10,183 nt of DNA from Bacteroidales bacterium (GTDB lineage: Bacteria > Bacteroidota > Bacteroidia > Bacteroidales > P3), in contig CAAGNU010000350.1 of NCBI GenBank assembly GCA_900771365.1, positions 1 through 10,183 on the forward strand, in the 5' to 3' direction. The notes under the pieces are model-generated. The model made no database searches, was not told the DNA's origin, and saw only the letters and a program-made list of their open reading frames with translations. A program made the position numbers and the translations under genes. Below, piece after piece: positions 6,440-10,183 of this stretch. The stretch's first letter is position 1. Each line of letters starts with the position of its first letter.

Positions 6440-6930
6440 CATACAGTAAGAAAATAGCAAAGTTTTGGACACGCTTCGGCATCATACTTATGATTGCCTT
6501 AGGAGTCATCACCCTCGTATTCCGTTGGCACCGCATCTTCCCAACCGACGAGGTCAGCGAGCTATACACCCGCTATGAGCATGTCGAAGGCGTCGATGTG
6601 TCGTACATAAAGGGCTTCAAAGTTAACGACACGGTGTGTGTGGATGTCACGATGCTGGAAGCAAAGACCGACTCGGCGTGGGTCTTGCTGAAGAGGGATT
6701 TTGAAGTTGCTGAACTCACTCAGGAATACCAAGATATGATTGACAATGGGATGGATATGGTTTTTATAAGACTTATTACTAAATCCGCACAAGAGGCCGC
6801 TGGCCATTCATATACATATAATGCGCTTGCCATCTCGCACCTATTACATACGTTAACTGTGTTTCACACAATGAGTGAGGCAGAGTTAGACGCAGTCAAT
6901 CAATATACTTTTGATAAAAATATTACATAA
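6436..6930 (+). CDS. Membrane-anchored protein of unknown function
   Basis: A 164-residue protein with a basic start (MTYSKKIAKFWTR), one membrane segment at about 13-30 (FGIILMIALGVITLVF), and a periplasmic domain of about 130 residues. The domain begins with PTDEVSELYTRYEHVEG and contains a strand-rich stretch VCVDVTMLEAKTDSAWVLLK; I recognise no known family. Its ATG at 6436 lies within the stop of the preceding gene (ATGA overlap) and the next gene starts 4 bases after its stop, so the three are one transcription unit, probably with the sigma factor. A role in receiving or relaying an envelope signal is inference from this context. Confidence 0.78.
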   Translation: MTYSKKIAKFWTRFGIILMIALGVITLVFRWHRIFPTDEVSELYTRYEHVEGVDVSYIKGFKVNDTVCVDVTMLEAKTDSAWVLLKRDFEVAELTQEYQDMIDNGMDMVFIRLITKSAQEAAGHSYTYNALAISHLLHTLTVFHTMSEAELDAVNQYTFDKNIT

Positions 6931-6934
6931 TAAT

Positions 6935-7348
6935 ATGCGCAAAACATTTATAACTATCGCACTTTTCGCAGTGCTTGGTGGCCTTACAGTCAGCTGCCAG
7001 AAAGAGAACCTTATTGATGAGACTACCGTGATGGCGGAAAACGAGACCAGTCACGTGGTGAACTACACCATTGATGGCGAAACCTACCACTTGACGCTTG
7101 TCGGCGAAGATGCTTGGCAGGATTTTCTGAACTACATGCTTGACTTGACCGAGGAGGGTCATGAGGTCAGTTTCCGCAACGAGGAAGCAGCTCAAAACAT
7201 TGTCTCGGCCAAAGAAACCGTCACCCATACCACCACCAACCGAGAAGAGGCATATTCCTGGGCTAAGGATATGGAACATAATGGCTACGACGTAATCGTT
7301 CAGTATGATAAGAAAACGAAAACCTACAAATGTACCGCAATTAAATAA
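6935..7348 (+). CDS. Small lipoprotein at the end of the sigma factor operon
   Basis: A 137-residue lipoprotein: MRKTFITIALFAVLGGLTVSC places the lipid-bearing cysteine at 21, followed by QKEN. I chose the ATG at 6935 rather than a TTG at 6911 because it gives a standard signal peptide and sits 4 bases after the upstream stop. The mature protein seems to have two halves: VNYTIDGETYHLTLVGEDAW (about 43-61) followed by a helix ending EEGHEVSF, and then EAYSWAKDMEHNGYDVIVQY (105-124) ending YKCTAIK. Both halves share a helix followed by an E/N-G-H/Y-x-V strand, possibly an internal repeat. Not assigned to a named family. It may be an outer-membrane sensor or product of the neighbouring sigma factor system. 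Confidence 0.8.
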   Translation: MRKTFITIALFAVLGGLTVSCQKENLIDETTVMAENETSHVVNYTIDGETYHLTLVGEDAWQDFLNYMLDLTEEGHEVSFRNEEAAQNIVSAKETVTHTTTNREEAYSWAKDMEHNGYDVIVQYDKKTKTYKCTAIK

Positions 7349-7441
7349 GTCGTGGTGAGGTCTAATTAATAAATAACAGCGAACATGCGACCATGCTGTT
7401 TGCGCAAAAATCTTAAAAATGTATGAATTTCATCTGACGAA

Positions 7442-7476
7442 GCCCCGCCGCAAGTCGTGCGCCGTTGCGTAGGGGC
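7442..7476. repeat. Stem-loop H1
   Basis: GCCCC (7442-7446) pairs with GGGGC (7472-7476); after a 2 by 2 internal loop, CGCAA (7449-7453) pairs with TTGCG (7465-7469), closing an 11-base loop. No T run follows, so it is not a typical terminator. Confidence 0.6.
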
Positions 7477-7496
7477 AGAATAATGAGGGTGCCGAA

Positions 7497-7545
7497 GCAG
7501 GGAGAGTGTGATTGAAACTGGAATCTCTACTCCACTCATCCCTGC
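7497..7545. repeat. Stem-loop H2 (12 bp with a bulged A)
   Basis: GCAGGGA (7497-7503) pairs with TCCCTGC (7539-7545), and GAGTG (7504-7508) with CACTC (7533-7537), leaving A7538 bulged. Inside, GATT (7510-7513) can pair with AATC (7522-7525). This is one of the longest inverted repeats in the window. Confidence 0.7.
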
Positions 7546-7568
7546 CAACCCGCACCCGAGGCATAGAG

Positions 7569-7606
7569 CGGTTGCTCCACACGTCATCATTAACGTGTAT
7601 CAACCG
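7569..7606. repeat. Stem-loop H3 (6 + 6 bp)
   Basis: CGGTTG (7569-7574) pairs with CAACCG (7601-7606), and ACACGT (7579-7584) with ACGTGT (7593-7598), separated by a 4 by 2 internal loop and capped by an 8-base loop. All twelve pairs are Watson-Crick. No T run follows. Confidence 0.7.
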
Positions 7607-7684
7607 ACTTTATTGTGTGGTGATGGAAATTGTTGCCCATCTATATGCAACCACGCAGCACCGCAGAAGCAACACCGAAAATGT

Positions 7685-7696
7685 ATGTTTAAACAT
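7685..7696. promoter_or_regulatory. Perfect 12-bp palindrome before the lipoprotein start
   Basis: ATGTTTAAACAT is a perfect palindrome ending 8 bases before the ATG at 7705. TATGTTTA (7684-7691) within it also matches the -7 consensus TAnnTTTG at seven of eight positions, but no -33 element is properly spaced. It could be an operator or could affect ribosome access. Confidence 0.4.
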
Positions 7697-7704
7697 CTTA
7701 TATC

Positions 7705-8235
7705 ATGAAGAAACGAAACATTGCCCTTTGGGGTATTATATTGTTAGCAGTAGCTGCTATGCTTTACAGCTGCAACAAAGAAGGAAATGAAATGATTGAC
7801 GCAAGTGCTGAGGATAATTTAGTTGAGCAAAAAACAGCCAATATGACACCCAGTGAATGTCCATTCTATCCGCATTTTAAGTATCGAAGTTCCTTGTCCC
7901 AGTATTCGCTTTGTAATGATATGGCTGGGAGTTTTTGCGGATTTGATGTTGATGACATTCTTAATGGTGACGAGGAGTGCTGGCTGATAATGAATGAAAA
8001 TATTGCACGTAGGGGATATATGTCCTATAGGATGCTAAATTCACATAATGCTGGTGAAGCGATTGATAGTGCACGAAAAGGTGCTATAACATTTCACGCA
8101 GACGTTATGTTTTTGTCGGAGGACTTGGTTGAACGTACAGGTACGGATTTGATACCAGCAGGTAGATACAAAGCAGGTGTGACTTCCTATCACGGCGACA
8201 GTGTGATATGTGTGTATTTTGATACTAGTTTATAG
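7705..8235 (+). CDS. Cysteine-containing lipoprotein of unknown function
   Basis: A 176-residue lipoprotein. MKKRN is followed by a hydrophobic stretch and MLYSC, with the lipidated cysteine at 23, then NKEGNEMIDASAEDN, an acidic linker suited to export to the outer surface. The mature part has five more cysteines (C52, C70, C78, C92, C169), enough for two disulfides. Segments of note are SECPFYPHFKY, LIPAGRYKAGV and a C-terminal strand SVICVYFDTS. I recognise no family. Its codons are visibly richer in A and T than those of nrdJ or the WYL gene, which may point to a different origin or weak selection. It follows the structured gap and precedes the LRR gene by 67 bases. Confidence 0.8.
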   Translation: MKKRNIALWGIILLAVAAMLYSCNKEGNEMIDASAEDNLVEQKTANMTPSECPFYPHFKYRSSLSQYSLCNDMAGSFCGFDVDDILNGDEECWLIMNENIARRGYMSYRMLNSHNAGEAIDSARKGAITFHADVMFLSEDLVERTGTDLIPAGRYKAGVTSYHGDSVICVYFDTSL

Positions 8236-8251
8236 CAAATGGATAAAGGGT

Positions 8252-8275
8252 AGGGCACAGGGCTCTGCCCTCTTT
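8252..8275 (+). terminator. Possible weak terminator after the lipoprotein gene
   Basis: AGGGCA (8252-8257) pairs with TGCCCT (8266-8271) around an 8-base loop, followed by CTTT and an AT-rich stretch. The T run is short, so termination may be partial and some transcripts may continue into the LRR gene. Confidence 0.45.
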
Positions 8276-8302
8276 GATTAAAAACCTTTAATAACAATCC
8301 TT

Positions 8303-10066
8303 ATGAACAAAATTATTCGTTTTTTCAGCATTGCAATGCTGTTTTGCATTCCTTCCGTTGCTTCGGCGCAATATTTTATGTCGGGAGGGATAGGCTACCA
8401 GGTCCTTTCCGCAGAAGACCATACTGTGGAGGTGTCGATCAAATCAAATTGCTCCCCGTACTCGGGCAACATCAACATTCCCCCAACGGTTGTGTCTAAT
8501 GGTGTCACATACGATGTCGTAGCCTTGGGCGAAAGTGCGTTTTCTCAAGCTAGGCTTACAGGTGTGACCATCCCATCGTCGGTCACACAGATAAAAAGTT
8601 CGTGCTTTGTGTTTGCCACGTGTCCGCGTGTTATCAATATTCCCGCTTCGGTGGTAGAGATAGGGGGGGCGGCATTTGCGGCAAGCAATCTGACCACCCT
8701 CAACGTGGATGAAAACAATCCTAATTACATGTTCATGGACGGAATGCTGTTCAGCAAAGATACCACCACGCTGGTGGAATGCCTGCTGTCGAAAAGCGGG
8801 ACGGTTGCGTTGCCGCAAGCCACGAAGCATATAGCGGAGCGCGCTTTCGGCTATTGCCAGAGTATAACGAGTGTGACGCTCCCTGAAGGGCTGGAAAGTA
8901 TAGGCTTTTATGCGTTTATGTCCAACAGTAATTTGAACAATGTAGTCATCCCGTCGTCGGTGTCGTTTATAGACGGATGCCCTTTTGCCAACTGCACCAG
9001 GCTGAACAATCTTAGCATAGCGGAGGGAAACACGCATTACTATATGGATGGAATGATGATTTACTCAATGGGTGGGGATTCGCTGGTTTCGGCTCATAAG
9101 AGTGCTGACTCCGTGTTTCTGCCGAGTACGCTGCATTACGTCACAGGCTTTGCGGCCAACAATGATGTCAGGTATGTCAGTGTTCCCGATGGTGTGACTG
9201 CTATCAGCCCGAATGCTTTTTGCTATAGTTCGTTGGAGGGCATAGACCTGCCGAGCCAGATGCAGTCGATAGGTGCATGGGCTTTTGAGTTCTGCGAGGC
9301 GCTGCGCCGTGTCGCCATGCCGGCATCTCTCGACACGTTGGGCCAGGCATGTTTCGAAGGATGCGCCCTCCTGGAGGCGGTCGATATACCCAATGGCTTG
9401 CGGAGTATCCCTGTGAAGGCTTTCCTCGGCTGCTCCTCCTTGTCGGCTATCACTTTAGGCGATGCTGTTGAAGTCATAGACACCGCCGCATTCGCTGGAT
9501 GCTCCGTCACCGAGTTGCTGTTCCCTTCGACGCTGCGTTCTATTCGGATGGATGCGTTCGTCTCTTATAATTATGTTGGAAACATGAGAAGTGTAGTCTT
9601 CAACGCTCCCGTAGATACGTTGGAGCCGGAAAGCTTTTCCCAGCGCCACATAGGTCTGTTGCGGCTGAAGAATATGGTGCCACCTGTCTCTTGCACCCTT
9701 CCGGAATACGGAGCAGATTACGGCTGCCTGTATCTGTCCGATGTCGACAGCATCATCATCCCCTGCGGCAGCCTCAACGCTTACTTGGCCGACAGCTATT
9801 GGGGGCTGTTTGCCGACAAATACCACGAAGACTGCAACGGCATAGACGAGGCCGATGCGGACGATTGGAGCATCTGCCCAGCTGGTGATTGCATGGCCAT
9901 CCGTGGCGCACAAGGCGAGGCAGTGTATGTGTTCGACGTCATGGGTCGCCAGCTGTACCACACAGCAAGTGCCGCAGAAGAGGTGACCGTCAGAGTGCCC
10001 TGCTCAGGAGTCTATATCGTCAAAGTGGGCGGCTCCCCTGCCAAGAAAATAACAATAATCCAATAA
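8303..10066 (+). CDS. BspA-like leucine-rich-repeat protein with T9SS sorting domain
   Basis: A 587-residue secreted protein. A signal peptide (residues 1-22) ends ASA before Q23. After a typical N-terminal segment (GIGYQVLSAEDH, then NGVTYDVVALGESAF), LRR_5/BspA-type repeats of about 22-23 residues run from about 68 to 445, each with a pattern such as LTGVTIPSSVTQI followed by an aromatic or AF-containing turn. A less regular stretch with GNTHYYMDGMMIYS interrupts them near 240-270. The IIPCGSLNAYLADSYWGLF segment (485-503) commonly closes such arrays. Residues about 524-587 fit a type A T9SS C-terminal domain (VYVFDVMGRQLY, then SGVYIVKV and KKITIIQ), so it should cross the outer membrane and be released or attached to the surface. 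Such proteins bind host or microbial surfaces; the ligand is unknown. Confidence 0.92.
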   Translation: MNKIIRFFSIAMLFCIPSVASAQYFMSGGIGYQVLSAEDHTVEVSIKSNCSPYSGNINIPPTVVSNGVTYDVVALGESAFSQARLTGVTIPSSVTQIKSSCFVFATCPRVINIPASVVEIGGAAFAASNLTTLNVDENNPNYMFMDGMLFSKDTTTLVECLLSKSGTVALPQATKHIAERAFGYCQSITSVTLPEGLESIGFYAFMSNSNLNNVVIPSSVSFIDGCPFANCTRLNNLSIAEGNTHYYMDGMMIYSMGGDSLVSAHKSADSVFLPSTLHYVTGFAANNDVRYVSVPDGVTAISPNAFCYSSLEGIDLPSQMQSIGAWAFEFCEALRRVAMPASLDTLGQACFEGCALLEAVDIPNGLRSIPVKAFLGCSSLSAITLGDAVEVIDTAAFAGCSVTELLFPSTLRSIRMDAFVSYNYVGNMRSVVFNAPVDTLEPESFSQRHIGLLRLKNMVPPVSCTLPEYGADYGCLYLSDVDSIIIPCGSLNAYLADSYWGLFADKYHEDCNGIDEADADDWSICPAGDCMAIRGAQGEAVYVFDVMGRQLYHTASAAEEVTVRVPCSGVYIVKVGGSPAKKITIIQ

Positions 10067-10132
10067 TCGAAAAAATGAAATAAACCTAAGAAGCTGTTTA
10101 CAATGGTTCGGTAGAAAAAAGTTAACAATTAG

Positions 10133-10146
10133 GCGGCAGGAGCCGC
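10133..10146 (+). promoter_or_regulatory. GC-rich hairpin, boxB-like
   Basis: GCGGC (10133-10137) and GCCGC (10142-10146) enclose an AGGA loop. It has no T run on either strand, so it is not a simple terminator. It lies 11 bases before a boxA-like sequence, the boxB-boxA order seen in rRNA leaders. Confidence 0.45.
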
Positions 10147-10157
10147 GATATTAAAGA

Positions 10158-10170
10158 GTTCTTTGACAAT
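10158..10170 (+). promoter_or_regulatory. boxA-like antitermination sequence, likely rRNA operon leader
   Basis: GTTCTTTGACAAT closely resembles the E. coli rRNA leader boxA (GCTCTTTAACAAT) and the GTTCTTTGACA sequence commonly found upstream of 16S rRNA genes in Bacteroidota. It lies 14 bases from the right edge, so the gene it serves is outside the window. The TTTGAC part could alternatively be a -33 promoter element. Confidence 0.5.
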
Positions 10171-10183
10171 TTTGGCATTTATC

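Larger units (their letters stand above)
7349..7704. other. Non-coding region with serial stem-loops
   Basis: This 356-base gap holds no believable gene: the open frames on either strand lack signal sequences, protein-like composition and start context. It does hold a series of inverted repeats. H0: AACAG/CTGTT plus CATG/CATG at 7375-7400. A palindrome TTTGCGCAAA at 7399-7408. H1: GCCCC/GGGGC and CGCAA/TTGCG at 7442-7476. H2: 12 bp with one bulged A at 7497-7545. H3: 12 bp at 7569-7606. H4: GTTGC/GCAAC at 7632-7651. A palindrome ATGTTTAAACAT at 7685-7696. The middle (about 7436-7580) is more GC-rich than its flanks. It could be a structured RNA, a long regulatory leader or a repeat element. 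Confidence 0.6.

Noticed and set aside
7366..7790. Open frames of 66-92 codons on both strands in the gap before the lipoprotein gene
   Set aside because: They overlap stem-loops or run into the lipoprotein gene in another frame, and their translations lack signal peptides or protein-like patterns.
10133..10146. Intrinsic terminator of the LRR gene
   Set aside because: The 5-bp stem is not followed by a T run on the + strand; a boxB-like role fits the neighbouring boxA better.

Overview
The window reads as chromosomal DNA from a member of Bacteroidota, order Bacteroidales, most likely Prevotella-like. The signs are sigma-ABfr-type promoters (TTTG, a 19-base spacer, TAnnTTTG), few Shine-Dalgarno sequences, several lipoproteins with a cysteine followed by charged residues, an adenosylcobalamin-dependent (class II) ribonucleotide reductase, and a BspA-like leucine-rich-repeat protein ending in a type IX secretion (T9SS) sorting domain. 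Every supported gene is on the + strand. I see no transposase, integrase, CRISPR array or tRNA.

Layout. 1-121: an array of 11-bp tandem repeats running off the left edge. 122-539: non-coding, starting with a G-poor A/C-rich tract and carrying three copies of a TATCTTTGC promoter element. 540-2333: a WYL-domain transcription regulator, a DEDDh 3'-5' exonuclease overlapping it by 8 bases, and a small lipoprotein. 2334-2653: a regulatory gap with a well-formed promoter plus two candidate operators for the next gene. 2654-5242: nrdJ, complete, closed by a strong intrinsic terminator at 5276-5303. 5498-7348: an ECF-type sigma factor followed by three small envelope proteins, the last three tightly packed. 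7349-7704: a non-coding stretch that can fold into a series of stem-loops. 7705-8235: a cysteine-containing lipoprotein of noticeably lower GC. 8303-10066: the BspA-like LRR surface protein. 10067-10183: a GC-rich hairpin followed by a boxA-like sequence, suggesting that an rRNA operon leader starts at the right edge.

How the genes work together. The WYL regulator and exonuclease look like one translationally coupled unit; WYL proteins often sense nucleic acid or DNA-damage signals, so a shared role in DNA stress is a reasonable inference. NrdJ makes deoxynucleotides without oxygen and appears to stand alone. The sigma factor operon has the shape of an envelope-sensing unit (sigma factor, two single-pass membrane proteins, one lipoprotein) but has no recognisable FecR-type anti-sigma factor. 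The two best candidates for something undescribed are this sigma-factor operon and the structured non-coding region at 7375-7651.
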